From: Pseudomonas proteolytica
Lineage (GTDB): Bacteria; Pseudomonadota; Gammaproteobacteria; Pseudomonadales; Pseudomonadaceae
Length of the DNA: 64,000 bases
Direction: 5' to 3'
Assembly: GCF_007858275.1 (NCBI RefSeq)
Contig: NZ_VFEV01000020.1
Span: forward strand, 50,396 to 114,395
In this document: positions 16,234-25,825 of the stretch, in pieces
Numbering within the stretch: position 1 is the stretch's first letter
How the letters are laid out: each line of letters starts with the position of its first letter
Translations under genes and position numbers: made by a program
The notes under the pieces: generated by a model
Told to the model about the DNA's origin: nothing
The model's input: the letters and a program-made list of their open reading frames with translations, nothing else
Database searches by the model: none

Positions 16234-18414
16234 ATGAACCGCACCAAGCCCTCGACCCTCGCTACCTTGGCGGCAAGTCCCGTCACCTGGCTGGTTGTCC
16301 TGGTTTTACTGTTCAGCCTGGCCGGCCCGGCCCAGGCCAAGTCCTACGGCGCGATTGAACAGCAGCGCATCGACAAGATCTTCCCCCAGGCAGACGCCAT
16401 TTCCGCCCCTGAAGGCAAGTTCAAGGTGCGCACGCTGTCGGCCAAAGGCGCGGTGATCGGCTACGTGTTCCAGAGCCTGGATGTGGTGGATATCCCGGCT
16501 TACTCCGGCAAACCGATCAACACCCAAGTGATCCTCGACCCGGCCGGGGTGATCCGTGATGCCTATGTGCTGGAGCACCACGAGCCGATCCTGCTGATTG
16601 GCATTCCCGAGGCCAAGTTGCATGACTTCACGGCGCGCTACAGTGGGATCAACGTCAGGCAGCGGGTAGTAGTGGGGCACTCCAGCGACAGCCAGGCGGT
16701 GACTGTGGATGCGGTGGCCGGTGCCACCGTTACGGCCATGGTGGTCAATGAAGTGATCATGCGTGCCGCCCATGAAGTGGCGGTGTCGCTCAAATTGATC
16801 GAGGACAAGGCCAGCACCGCGCAGAAAGTCGCGCTGGTGCGCCCTGATCTGTTCGAGCCCGCCAACTGGGCGCAATTGACCGGTAATGGCGCAGTGCGTC
16901 GCCTGCACCTGACACGCGGCCAGGTGGACGCTGCCTTCAAGGGCACCGAGGCCGAAGGTGTGGAAGTGGCGGGGCCGGGGCAGGCCGACGAGACATTTAT
17001 CGACTTGTATGTGGCGGATCTCAACGCGCCGACCATCGGTCGCAACCTGTTGGGCGAGGCGCAGTACCGGGTGCTGATGCACGGCCTCAAGCCTGGCGAA
17101 CAGGCCATTGCGGTGCTGGGTCGCGGGGTGTTTTCGTTCAAGGGCTCGGGCTACGTGCGCGGCGGGATTTTTGATCGGGTGCAGTTGCGCCAGTTCGGCA
17201 ACGTCATCAGCTTTCGCGATATGGACCACCAGCGCCTGTATGACGTATTCGCCGAGGGCATGCCCGAGTTCGAGGAAATGTCGGTGTTTATCGTGCGCCC
17301 CCAGGCCGCGTTCGACCCAGGCTCGGCGTGGACCCTGGAGTTGCTGGTGCGGCGCCAGACCGGCCCGGTCAGCGGCACCTTCACCAGCTTTGAACTGCCT
17401 TACCAGATGCCCGAGGCCTACCTGGAACGACCCCTGCCGACCGCCGCGGAACAGGCCGCCATCGACGAAGCCAAGCGGCCGATGTGGCTGACGATCTGGT
17501 ACCAGAAACAGGTGCAGGTCCTGGTGCTGGGCGCCGCCCTGGTGCTGTTGACGGTGATTCTGTTTTTGCAGGACAGCCTGGCCCGGCGCCCGCGTCTGCT
17601 GCACTGGGTGCGTCGCGGTTACCTGCTGTTTACCGTGGTGTTTATCGGCTGGTACGCCCTGGGCCAGTTGTCGGTGGTCAATGTGCTGACTTTCGTGCAT
17701 GCGCTGTTCCAGCAGTTCCGCTGGGAGCTGTTCCTCACCGACCCGCTGATCTTCATGCTCTGGGTATTCACCGCCGCCAGCATCCTGCTGTGGGGGCGTG
17801 GGGTGTTCTGTGGTTGGTTGTGCCCGTTCGGGGCGCTGCAGGAGTTGATCAACGAGGCGGCTCGCAAGCTCAAGGTGCGCCAGTTCGAACTGCCGTTTGC
17901 CGTGCATGAGCGGCTGTGGGCGATCAAGTACCTGATCCTGCTAGGGCTGTTTGGCCTGTCCCTGGAGTCGATGGCCACTGCCGAACGGTTTGCCGAAGTG
18001 GAACCGTTCAAGACCGCCATCACCCTGCATTTCGACCGCCAGTGGTGGTTCGTCGCCTATGCCTTGGTGCTGCTGGTGATCAACATTTTCACGCGCAAGG
18101 TCTATTGCCGCTATCTCTGCCCGCTGGGCGCGGCGCTGGCAATCCCGAGCAAGTTCCGCCTGTTCGACTGGCTCAAGCGGCGCAAGGAATGTGGCGATCC
18201 GTGCCAATTGTGCGCCAAGGAATGCGAGATCCAGGCGATCCACCCCGATGGCCATATCAACGCCAATGAATGCCACTACTGCCTCGATTGCCAGATGACC
18301 TGGCACAACGACCACAAATGCCCGCCACTGATCAACAAACGCAAGAAACGCAACAAGGCCGCACCCACCCCTGGGCAATTGATCCCGGTGGTGCAGGTGG
18401 CGGTGCCTGAATGA
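16234..18414 (+). CDS. nosR: NosR, membrane FMN-binding iron-sulfur regulator of N2O respiration
   Basis: A 726-residue inner-membrane flavo-iron-sulfur protein needed for nosZ expression and electron supply to N2O reductase. It has a signal peptide (1-36, PAQA), then a periplasmic FMN domain with the covalent-FMN-type motif VDAVAGATVTAMV. A run of TM helices follows, with two CxxxCP motifs (CGWLCPFGA, CRYLCPLGA). The cytoplasmic ferredoxin-like end holds two Cys clusters (CGDPCQLCAKEC and CHYCLDCQMTWHNDHKCPP). All domains of full-length NosR are present. It is the first gene after the DNR box. Confidence 0.96.
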   Translation: MNRTKPSTLATLAASPVTWLVVLVLLFSLAGPAQAKSYGAIEQQRIDKIFPQADAISAPEGKFKVRTLSAKGAVIGYVFQSLDVVDIPAYSGKPINTQVILDPAGVIRDAYVLEHHEPILLIGIPEAKLHDFTARYSGINVRQRVVVGHSSDSQAVTVDAVAGATVTAMVVNEVIMRAAHEVAVSLKLIEDKASTAQKVALVRPDLFEPANWAQLTGNGAVRRLHLTRGQVDAAFKGTEAEGVEVAGPGQADETFIDLYVADLNAPTIGRNLLGEAQYRVLMHGLKPGEQAIAVLGRGVFSFKGSGYVRGGIFDRVQLRQFGNVISFRDMDHQRLYDVFAEGMPEFEEMSVFIVRPQAAFDPGSAWTLELLVRRQTGPVSGTFTSFELPYQMPEAYLERPLPTAAEQAAIDEAKRPMWLTIWYQKQVQVLVLGAALVLLTVILFLQDSLARRPRLLHWVRRGYLLFTVVFIGWYALGQLSVVNVLTFVHALFQQFRWELFLTDPLIFMLWVFTAASILLWGRGVFCGWLCPFGALQELINEAARKLKVRQFELPFAVHERLWAIKYLILLGLFGLSLESMATAERFAEVEPFKTAITLHFDRQWWFVAYALVLLVINIFTRKVYCRYLCPLGAALAIPSKFRLFDWLKRRKECGDPCQLCAKECEIQAIHPDGHINANECHYCLDCQMTWHNDHKCPPLINKRKKRNKAAPTPGQLIPVVQVAVPE

Positions 18415-18452
18415 CGGCCTTGGGCACCCACTTTTCCCATCTGGAGCACATC

Positions 18453-20375
18453 ATGAACGACAGCGAATCGAAAAAAACCGGGGCCACACCGCAACCCGAA
18501 GGCATGAGCCGGCGTGGCTTCCTCGGCACCGGCGCCGTGACCGGCGCGGTGCTGGCAGGCGCCTCGGCCATCGGCGGTACGGTGTTTACCCGCGAGTCCT
18601 TTGCGGCGGCGGCCAAGGAAGCGAAGTCGAAGATCCATGTGGGCCCGGGTGAGCTGGACCAGTACTACGGTTTCTGGAGCGGCGGCCACCAAGGCGAAGT
18701 GCGGGTGCTGGGTGTGCCGTCGATGCGCGAGCTGATGCGCATCCCGGTATTCAACGTCGACTCGGCCACCGGCTGGGGCCTGACCAACGAGAGCAAGCGC
18801 ATCCTCGGCGAGGGCGCCAAGTACCAGAACGGTGATTGCCATCACCCGCACTTGTCCACCACCGATGGCCGCTACGACGGCAAATACCTGTTTATCAACG
18901 ACAAGGCCAACACCCGCGTCGCGCGGATCCGCCTGGACATCATGAAGTGCGACAAGATCGTCACCGTGCCCAACGCCCAGGCGATCCACGGTCTGCGCCT
19001 GCAAAAGGTGCCGTACACCAAGTACGTGTTCTGCAACGCCGAGTTCATCATTCCGCACCCCAATGACGGCCACACCTTCGACCTGCAAGACAAAAACAGC
19101 TTCACCATGTTCAACGCCATCGACGCGGAAAAAATGGAAATGGCCTTCCAGGTCATCGTCGATGGCAACCTCGACAACGCCGACATGGATTACACCGGGA
19201 AATACGCGGCGGCCACTTGCTACAACTCCGAGAAGGCCTCCGACCTGGGCGGCATGATGCGCAACGAGCGCGACTGGGTGGTAGTGTTCAACATCCCGCG
19301 CATCGAGGCGGCGATCAAGGCCGGCAAGTTCATCAACCTCGACGGCGTCAAGGTGCCGGTGGTGGACGGGCGCAAGGGCGACGATGGCAAGGACAGTGAA
19401 TTCACCCGCTATATCCCGGTGCCGAAGAACCCCCATGGCTGCAACACCTCGCCGGACGGCAAGTACTTTATCGCCAACGGCAAGCTGTCGCCGACCTGCA
19501 CCATCATCGCCATCGACAAGCTCGACGACCTGTTCAGCGACAAGATCAAAGACCCGCGCGGCGTGGTCGTCGGCGAGCCGGAGCTGGGCCTGGGCCCGTT
19601 GCACACCACCTACGATGGCCGGGGTTTTGCCTACACCACGCTGTTTATCGACAGCCAGGTGGTGAAGTGGAACATCGCCGAAGCCATCCGCGCCTACGGC
19701 GGCGAGAAGGTCAACTACATCAAGCAGAAGCTCGATGTGCACTACCAACCGGGCCACAACCACGCCTCGCTCACCGAAACCCGGGACGCCGACGGCCAAT
19801 GGCTGGTGGTGCTCAGCAAATTCTCCAAGGACCGCTTCCTGCCCACCGGCCCGTTGCACCCGGAAAACGATCAATTGATCGATATCTCGGGCGATGAAAT
19901 GAAACTGGTCCACGACGGCCCGACCTTCGCCGAACCTCATGACTGCGTGATGGCGCGGCGCGACCAGATCAAGACCAAGAAAATCTGGGAGCGCAACGAC
20001 CCGTTCTTTGCCGAAACCGTGGCCATCGCTGCCAAGGACGGCATCAAGCTGGAGACCGATAACAAGGTGATCCGCGACGGCAAGAAAGTGCGGGTGTACA
20101 TGACCTCCATGGCGCCGACCTATGGCCTCACGGAATTTACCGTCAAGCAGGGCGATGAGGTCACGGTGACCATTACCAACATCGACCAGATCGAGGACGT
20201 GACCCACGGCTTTGTCATGACCAACCATGGAGTGAGCATGGAAATCAGCCCGCAGCAAACGTCTTCCATCACCTTCATCGCCGACAAGCCGGGGCTGCAT
20301 TGGTACTACTGCAGCTGGTTCTGCCATGCGCTGCATATGGAGATGGTAGGGCGCATGTTGGTCGAGCGCGCTTAA
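18453..20375 (+). CDS. nosZ: Nitrous-oxide reductase NosZ (clade I, Tat-exported)
   Basis: A 640-residue periplasmic copper enzyme reducing N2O to N2. The N-terminus carries a twin-arginine signal (SRRGFLGTG), typical of clade I. The seven-bladed propeller holds the CuZ histidines, for example in NGDCHHPHLS. The C-terminal cupredoxin domain holds the CuA set C620, W622, C624, H628 and M631 (CSWFCHALHMEM), offset by two from the well-studied P. stutzeri enzyme of 638 residues. The start is the ATG of MNDSESKKTG after GGAG. It lies 38 bp after nosR. Confidence 0.97.
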   Translation: MNDSESKKTGATPQPEGMSRRGFLGTGAVTGAVLAGASAIGGTVFTRESFAAAAKEAKSKIHVGPGELDQYYGFWSGGHQGEVRVLGVPSMRELMRIPVFNVDSATGWGLTNESKRILGEGAKYQNGDCHHPHLSTTDGRYDGKYLFINDKANTRVARIRLDIMKCDKIVTVPNAQAIHGLRLQKVPYTKYVFCNAEFIIPHPNDGHTFDLQDKNSFTMFNAIDAEKMEMAFQVIVDGNLDNADMDYTGKYAAATCYNSEKASDLGGMMRNERDWVVVFNIPRIEAAIKAGKFINLDGVKVPVVDGRKGDDGKDSEFTRYIPVPKNPHGCNTSPDGKYFIANGKLSPTCTIIAIDKLDDLFSDKIKDPRGVVVGEPELGLGPLHTTYDGRGFAYTTLFIDSQVVKWNIAEAIRAYGGEKVNYIKQKLDVHYQPGHNHASLTETRDADGQWLVVLSKFSKDRFLPTGPLHPENDQLIDISGDEMKLVHDGPTFAEPHDCVMARRDQIKTKKIWERNDPFFAETVAIAAKDGIKLETDNKVIRDGKKVRVYMTSMAPTYGLTEFTVKQGDEVTVTITNIDQIEDVTHGFVMTNHGVSMEISPQQTSSITFIADKPGLHWYYCSWFCHALHMEMVGRMLVERA

Positions 20376-20392
20376 CGGCGAGCACCAACCAA

Positions 20393-20482
20393 TGTGGGAG
20401 CGGGCTTGCCCGCGATAGCGGCGGTTCAGCCACTATTTTTGGCGGCTGGTATACCGCCATCGCAGGCAAGCCAGCTCTCACA
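20393..20482. repeat. REPIN inside the nos cluster
   Basis: TGTGGGAGCGGGCTTGCCCG and its inverted partner GCAGGCAAGCCAGCTCTCAC flank a short spacer. It sits between nosZ and nosD on what would be the polycistronic message and could stabilise the nosZ 3' end. Confidence 0.85.
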
Positions 20483-20532
20483 CTAGATCTGTGTCGCTCC
20501 ACAGATTGGGTTTTGATCAAAAGGAATACTCC

Positions 20533-21813
20533 GTGGTTCAACCCCGCACGTTATTGATCGGGTGTGTGTGGCTGCTATTTTCGGCCACCGCCAGCGCCGC
20601 AGTACTGCCCATCACCGACTTGCCGTTGGTAGCCGCAGGCCCGCAGCACTGGCGCCTGCCCGCCGGCGACTACCAGGGCTCCTTCAGCATCGACCAACCT
20701 TTGCAACTCACCTGCGAACCCGGTGCGGTGATCCACAGCCAGGGCTTGGGCAATGGCTTGCTGATCAGCGCTGCCGACGTCACCGTCGAGGGCTGCACCT
20801 TCCTCGACTGGGGCCATGACCTCACCGCGATGAACGCGGCGATCTTCATCCAACCCAAGGCCCACGGCACCTTGATCAAGGGCAACCACATGCGCGGCCA
20901 GGGTTTTGGCGTGTGGGTCGATGGCACGGCGGACGTGAGCGTGATCGACAACCAGATCCAGGGCGACCCCACCCTGCGCTCCCAGGACCGGGGCAATGGC
21001 ATCCACCTGTACGCGGTCAAGGGCGCGCGAGTGATCGGCAACCACGTGCGCGACGCCCGCGACGGCATCTACATCGACACCTCCAACGGCAACCTGCTGC
21101 AAGGCAACACCCTGGAAGATCTGCGCTATGGCATCCACTACATGTTCGCCAACGACAACCAGGTGCTCGACAACATCACCCGCCGCACCCGTACCGGCTA
21201 CGCCTTGATGCAAAGCCGCAAGCTGACGGTGATCGGCAATCGCTCGGAAGAGGATCAGAACTACGGGATCCTGATGAACTACATCACCTATTCCACCCTG
21301 CGCGACAACGTGGTCAACGATGTGCGCGACGGCACCACGGGCGACACCATGATCACCGGTGCCGAAGGCAAGGCACTGTTTATCTACAACTCGCTGTTCA
21401 ACAGCATCGAACACAACCACTTCGGGCGCAGTGCGGTGGGCATTCACCTCACGGCCGGCTCCGAAGACAACCGGATTGCCGGCAACGCCTTTGTCGGCAA
21501 CCAGCGCCAGGTCAAGTACGTGGCCACACGTTTGCAGGAGTGGTCGGCGGATGGCCGGGGCAATTACTGGAGCGACTACCTGGGCTGGGACCGCAACAGC
21601 GATGGCCTGGGGGATGTGGCCTACGAGCCCAACGATAACGTCGACCGCCTGCTGTGGCTGTACCCCCAAGTGCGCCTGTTGATGAACAGCCCCGGCATCG
21701 AGTTGCTGCGCTGGGTGCAGCGGGCGTTTCCGGTGATCAAGTCGCCGGGAGTGATGGACAGCCATCCGCTGATGAAAGACCCCACGCTTTCCCTGCTCAA
21801 GGAGCCCGCATGA
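20533..21813 (+). CDS. nosD: NosD, periplasmic protein for NosZ copper-site maturation
   Basis: A 426-residue protein with a signal peptide and a right-handed beta-helix of CASH repeats (recurring N-x-I/V-x-G-N patterns such as VIGNHVRDARDGIYIDTSNGN). NosD works with the NosFY transporter in building CuZ. I use GTG 20533 as start because AAGGA lies 8 nt upstream and the signal peptide then begins at the N-terminus. Its stop overlaps the nosF start (ATGA). Confidence 0.93.
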   Translation: MVQPRTLLIGCVWLLFSATASAAVLPITDLPLVAAGPQHWRLPAGDYQGSFSIDQPLQLTCEPGAVIHSQGLGNGLLISAADVTVEGCTFLDWGHDLTAMNAAIFIQPKAHGTLIKGNHMRGQGFGVWVDGTADVSVIDNQIQGDPTLRSQDRGNGIHLYAVKGARVIGNHVRDARDGIYIDTSNGNLLQGNTLEDLRYGIHYMFANDNQVLDNITRRTRTGYALMQSRKLTVIGNRSEEDQNYGILMNYITYSTLRDNVVNDVRDGTTGDTMITGAEGKALFIYNSLFNSIEHNHFGRSAVGIHLTAGSEDNRIAGNAFVGNQRQVKYVATRLQEWSADGRGNYWSDYLGWDRNSDGLGDVAYEPNDNVDRLLWLYPQVRLLMNSPGIELLRWVQRAFPVIKSPGVMDSHPLMKDPTLSLLKEPA

Positions 21814-22724
21814 TGCCTGTCGTCGAAATCCAAGGCGTGACCCAGCGTTATGGGCACGCCACTGTGCTGCATGACCTGAACCTGAGCCTGGCGCCCGGCG
21901 AGGTGCTGGGCCTGTTCGGCCATAACGGCGCGGGCAAGACCACCAGCATGAAGCTGATCCTCGGTCTGTTGCAGGCAAGCAGCGGCCAGGTGCGGGTGTT
22001 CGGCCGGGCGCCCAGCGACCCCCAGGTACGGCAGATGCTCGGGTACCTGCCGGAAAACGTGACCTTCTACCCACAACTCAGCGGCCTCGAGACCCTGCAG
22101 CATTTTGCCCGGCTCAAGGGCGCGCCGATGAGCCAGGTCGCGACGTTGCTCGAAGACGTCGGCCTGACCGCGGCAGCGCGGCGGCGAGTCAAGACCTATT
22201 CCAAGGGCATGCGCCAGCGCCTCGGCCTGGCCCAGGCCCTGCTTGGCGAGCCGCGCCTGCTGCTGCTCGACGAGCCCACCGTGGGCCTCGACCCGATTGC
22301 CACCCAGGATTTGTATCGCTTGCTCGACCGCCTGCGCGGGCAGGGCACCAGCATCATCCTTTGCTCCCATGTGCTGCCGGGGGTGGAAGCCCATATCAAC
22401 CGCGCCGCGATCCTCACCCAGGGCCGCCTGCTGGCCCTCGGCACCCTGGCGGCGTTGCGCGAAGAAGCCGGGCTGCCGACCCTGATCCGCAGCAGTGGCC
22501 TGCAACGCGCGGCGCTCTTGCAAAAACGCTGGAGCGAGGCCGGCCACGTGACCCGGCGCTGGGGCGCGCAGGGCCTGCAAGTGGCTGCGTTCAATGGCAA
22601 CAAGCTGGACCTGCTGCGTCAGTTGCTCGACCAGGAAAACCCCAGCGATGTGGAAATCGTCGTGCCGTCCCTGGAGGACCTGTACCGCCATTACATGGAC
22701 AGCCCTGCGGAGCGTGCCCTATGA
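21810..22724 (+). CDS. nosF: NosF, ABC transporter ATPase for NosZ maturation
   Basis: A 304-residue ATPase. Walker A GHNGAGKTT, signature YSKGMRQRL, Walker B LLLLDEPTVGLDP and the switch His in ILCSHVL are all intact. Two adjacent ATGs (21810, 21813) follow AAGGAG; either start overlaps or abuts the nosD stop. With NosY it forms the transporter that supplies the CuZ site, probably with sulfur. The overlap with nosY (ATGA) indicates translational coupling. Confidence 0.95.
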   Translation: MMPVVEIQGVTQRYGHATVLHDLNLSLAPGEVLGLFGHNGAGKTTSMKLILGLLQASSGQVRVFGRAPSDPQVRQMLGYLPENVTFYPQLSGLETLQHFARLKGAPMSQVATLLEDVGLTAAARRRVKTYSKGMRQRLGLAQALLGEPRLLLLDEPTVGLDPIATQDLYRLLDRLRGQGTSIILCSHVLPGVEAHINRAAILTQGRLLALGTLAALREEAGLPTLIRSSGLQRAALLQKRWSEAGHVTRRWGAQGLQVAAFNGNKLDLLRQLLDQENPSDVEIVVPSLEDLYRHYMDSPAERAL

Positions 22725-23551
22725 CGCCGATCTGGAACATGGCCCGCAAGGAATTCAGCGATGGCCTGCGCAATCGCTGGTTGTTAGCGATCAGCCTGTT
22801 GTTCGCGGTGCTGGCCATCGGCATCGCCTGGCTGGGTGCGGCGGCGTCGGGGCAACTGGGTTTCACCTCGATCCCGGCGACCATCGCCAGCCTGGCCAGC
22901 CTTGCGACCTTCCTGATGCCGTTGATTGCGCTGTTGCTGGCCTATGACGCGATTGTGGGCGAGGACGAAAGCGGCACCTTGCTGCTGTTGCTCACTTATC
23001 CCCTGGGGCGCGGGCAGATCCTGCTGGGCAAGTTCGTGGGGCACGGGTTGATCCTGGCTCTGGCGACCTTCATTGGCTTTGGCTGCGCCATGCTCGCCAT
23101 TGCGCTGCTGGTGGATGACGTCGAGTTCAGCCTGCTGCTGTGGGCGTTTGGTCGATTCATGCTGACGTCGACTTTGCTCGGCTGGGGCTTTCTGGGGCTG
23201 GCGTATGTGTTGAGCGCCGTCTCGGCAGAGAAGTCCACGGCGGCCGGGCTGGCCTTGGGCGTGTGGTTCTTTTTTGTCCTGGTGTTCGACCTGGCGTTGC
23301 TGGCGCTGCTGGTCATCAGCGAGGGCCAGTTCAGCCCGACGCTGCTGCCCTGGCTGTTGCTGTTCAACCCGGCGGATGTGTACCGGCTGATCAACCTGTC
23401 GGGCTTCGATACCGGCCCGGCGTCGGTGGGCGTGATGGCATTGGCGGGCGACCTGGCAGTGCCGACGGCGGTGTTGTGGCTATGCCTGGCTTTATGGGTC
23501 GTAGGGCCACTGGCCTGGGCCTATTGGCTGTTTGGGCGGCGCGCAGCCTGA
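22721..23551 (+). CDS. nosY: NosY, ABC transporter permease for NosZ maturation
   Basis: A 276-residue integral membrane protein with about six TM segments and the ABC-2-type features ARKEFSDGLRNRW at the N-terminus and EDESGTLLLLLTYPLGRGQILLGKF. It is the membrane partner of NosF; its start overlaps the nosF stop by four bases. Nothing suggests damage. Confidence 0.94.
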   Translation: MTPIWNMARKEFSDGLRNRWLLAISLLFAVLAIGIAWLGAAASGQLGFTSIPATIASLASLATFLMPLIALLLAYDAIVGEDESGTLLLLLTYPLGRGQILLGKFVGHGLILALATFIGFGCAMLAIALLVDDVEFSLLLWAFGRFMLTSTLLGWGFLGLAYVLSAVSAEKSTAAGLALGVWFFFVLVFDLALLALLVISEGQFSPTLLPWLLLFNPADVYRLINLSGFDTGPASVGVMALAGDLAVPTAVLWLCLALWVVGPLAWAYWLFGRRAA

Positions 23552-23576
23552 GTTTTTATTAGTGGAGCGGATGAGC

Positions 23577-24080
23577 ATGAAAATCGGGTTGGTATTGCTG
23601 TTGAGCCTGCTGTTGGTCGGGTGTGACAAACCGGTGGCGGCGGGCGTGGGTGATGGGCCGGTGGCGTTTCATCCAGCCGATGAATGCCATGTGTGCGGCA
23701 TGGTGATCAGCGAATTCCCGGGGCCCAAGGGCCAGGTGGTGGAGCAGGGCGCGGCGAAGAAGTTTTGCTCGACCGCAGAAATGCTCGGCTGGTGGTTGCA
23801 GCCGGAAAACCATCATGCCCAGTCAAAGCTGTATGTGCATGACATGGGACGCAGTCATTGGGACACCCCGGATGATGCCCATCTGATCGACGCCAAGACG
23901 GCGTACTACGTGCTGGGCACCGGGCTCAAGGGCGCCATGGGCGTGGTGCTGGCCTCGTTTGCCGAGCAGGCGGTGGCACAGAAAGTCGCGGCGGACACCG
24001 GCGGGCGGGTGTTGCGTTTCGAGGAGATCGACCTGGCGCTGCTACAACAGCCGGCAGGTATGTCCCATAGCGGCCATTGA
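23577..24080 (+). CDS. nosL: NosL, copper-chaperone lipoprotein
   Basis: A 167-residue outer-membrane lipoprotein that delivers Cu(I) for NosZ. The signal peptide ends in the lipobox LLLVGC. The mature part has the NosL pattern DECHVCGMVISEFPGPKGQV and a conserved HDMGR segment. ATG 23577 is preferred over 23571 because GGAG is then 9 nt away. It closes the nos cluster; no nosX/apbE or tatE follows. Confidence 0.93.
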   Translation: MKIGLVLLLSLLLVGCDKPVAAGVGDGPVAFHPADECHVCGMVISEFPGPKGQVVEQGAAKKFCSTAEMLGWWLQPENHHAQSKLYVHDMGRSHWDTPDDAHLIDAKTAYYVLGTGLKGAMGVVLASFAEQAVAQKVAADTGGRVLRFEEIDLALLQQPAGMSHSGH

Positions 24081-24097
24081 TAACCCAAGCAAATACC

Positions 24098-24566
24098 GCT
24101 GTCGTGGCGAGCGGGCTTGTCGGAACGCCGCATCGCCCGCGCTGGGCTGAGCAGCAGCCCTAAACCTGGCCATCGCGGTTTGTCTGTAGAAACGCGGCGG
24201 GCTTATTGGGGCTGCTGCGCAGCCCAGCGCGGGGCAAGCCCGCTCGCCACAGGGGGAGTTGTGCGGTACGGCCTTTAACGGTTGACCAACCTCGCCGGTA
24301 AGTTCGATGGCCAGACCCATCAACGAGTTACTGAACAAACCGGCGATATCAAGCAGACACGGCTGTTGTGGCGAGCGGGCTTGTCGGAACGCCGCATCGC
24401 CCGCGCTGGGCTGCGAAGCAGCCCTAAACCTGGCCATCGCGGTTTATCTGTAGAAACGCGGCGGGCTTATTGGGGCTGCTTTGCAGCCCAGCGCGGGACA
24501 AGCCCGCTCGCCACAGGGGGAGTTGTGCGGTACTGCCCTTAACGGTTGACCAACTTCGCCGGCAAG
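24098..24566. repeat. Tandem duplication of a REPIN plus the MFS gene 3' end
   Basis: Two ~205-bp copies (24098-24302 and 24362-24566) are offset by 264 bp and differ at only a few bases. Each holds a REPIN (GTGGCGAGCGGGCTTGTCGG ... AAGCCCGCTCGCCACA), then agggggagttgtgcggta and the end of an MFS reading frame. The right copy is the true end of the MFS gene; the left one leads into a decayed fragment. Confidence 0.88.
24275..24350 (-). pseudogene. Remnant of a duplicated MFS transporter 3' end
   Basis: The minus strand reads DIAGLFSNSLMGLAIELTG, matching NIAGLVSNSLMGLAIDLTG of the intact neighbour. It then jumps over about 25 codons to the terminal LPARLVNR-stop, which is in a different frame. 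It is a relic of duplication with an internal deletion, and no start or upstream part remains. Confidence 0.85.
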
Positions 24567-25825
24567 GCGATCACCAGCAAGCAACTGAGCAGCAGGCTCC
24601 CGGCAAAGAACCACATCGCCCCGGCACTGCTGCCGGTCAGGTCGATGGCCAGGCCCATCAGCGAGTTGCTGACCAAGCCGGCGATGTTCGCCAGGGAGCA
24701 GGCCAGGGCAAAGCCAGTGGCTGCCGCCGTGCCGGTGAGGAAGGTCGCTGGCAGGCTGAAAAACACCGGCACTGCGCCAAGGATCGCCGCCGAAGCCACG
24801 GCAAACAGGGCCACGGTGGCGACCACGTTATGGGTGAAGAAGGTGCTGCTGGCCATGGCCACGGCGCCCACCAGAAAGGGCACGATAATATGCCAGCGGC
24901 GCTCACGGTATTTGTCGGAGCTGGCGCCGATCAGCAGCATGCCGGCCAGCGCGGCGACGCTGGGCAGGGCGGTGAGCAGGCCGATATGGAAGGTGTCGCT
25001 GATCCCCGCGTTACGAATCAGGGTCGGCATCCAGAAACCCATGGCATAGGCACTGAGCAGGATCGAAAAATCGATCCCGCCGAGCATCCACACCTTAATG
25101 TTGAAGAACCCATCACGAAAGCGCCGCGGGCTGTGGCTGGCCTGGCTGGCGTCGGCGTGCAATTGCTGTTGCAGCAGGACCTTTTCGTCGGCAGACAACC
25201 ATTTGGCCTGGTGATAGGTATTGGGCAGCGCCCAGAACGCCAGCACCCCCAACAGCACGCTGGGCAATGCTTCAAGCAGGAACAGCCATTGCCAGCCGCG
25301 CAGGCCGGCCAGCTGGTCGAAGTGGCTCATGATCCAGCCAGACAACGGCCCACCAATCACACTGGACAGCGGCAGGCCGATCATGAACAGCGCAATCACC
25401 CGCCCCCGGCGATGGGTGGGGAACCAAGTGGTCAGGTAGTACAACACCCCCGGCAGGAACCCCGCCTCGGCAACGCCGAGCAAAAAGCGCAGGACATAGA
25501 ACTGGGTAGTGGAAGTGACCAGCAGCGTGCAGGCCGAGAGCAGGCCCCAGGTGATCATGATGCGGGCAATCCAGATCCGCGCGCCGACACGCTCCAGGAT
25601 CAGGTTGCTCGGCACTTCAAACAGGATATAGCCGACAAAAAACAGGCCGGCGCCCAGGCCGAACGCGGTTTCGCTGAACTGCAACTGGTCTTGCATCTGC
25701 AGCTTGGCAAAACCGATGTTGATCCGGTCCAGATAGGCGGCCAGGTAGCAGAAACACAGGAAGGGAATCAGCTTCCAGGTGATCTTGTGGTACAGCGCAT
25801 GGATCGGGTCGGCGACCGTGGGCAT
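24539..25825 (-). CDS. MFS transporter, ACS (anion:cation symporter) type
   Basis: A 428-residue inner-membrane permease with twelve hydrophobic segments. The N-terminal KITWKLIPFLCFCYLAAYLDRINIGFAKLQM and the loop YLTTWFPTHRRGRVIALFM are characteristic of the tartrate/phthalate/glucarate type ACS family, so an organic acid anion is the likely substrate. It stands alone, without a catabolic operon beside it. A decayed copy of its 3' end lies directly downstream. Confidence 0.9.
   Translation of the reverse strand: MPTVADPIHALYHKITWKLIPFLCFCYLAAYLDRINIGFAKLQMQDQLQFSETAFGLGAGLFFVGYILFEVPSNLILERVGARIWIARIMITWGLLSACTLLVTSTTQFYVLRFLLGVAEAGFLPGVLYYLTTWFPTHRRGRVIALFMIGLPLSSVIGGPLSGWIMSHFDQLAGLRGWQWLFLLEALPSVLLGVLAFWALPNTYHQAKWLSADEKVLLQQQLHADASQASHSPRRFRDGFFNIKVWMLGGIDFSILLSAYAMGFWMPTLIRNAGISDTFHIGLLTALPSVAALAGMLLIGASSDKYRERRWHIIVPFLVGAVAMASSTFFTHNVVATVALFAVASAAILGAVPVFFSLPATFLTGTAAATGFALACSLANIAGLVSNSLMGLAIDLTGSSAGAMWFFAGSLLLSCLLVIALPAKLVNR

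Noticed and set aside
16306..17907. 533-aa minus-strand frame opposite nosR
   Set aside because: Shadow of nosR; composition (His, Gln, Arg) is typical of an antisense frame.
18276..20336. 686-aa open frame on the minus strand
   Set aside because: It is antisense to nosZ, rich in His/Val/Gly from reverse-complement codons, without any domain.
20505..20518. ANR-like box before nosD (TTTTGATCAA region)
   Set aside because: Only one good half site is present and the spacing is wrong, so I do not call an internal promoter.
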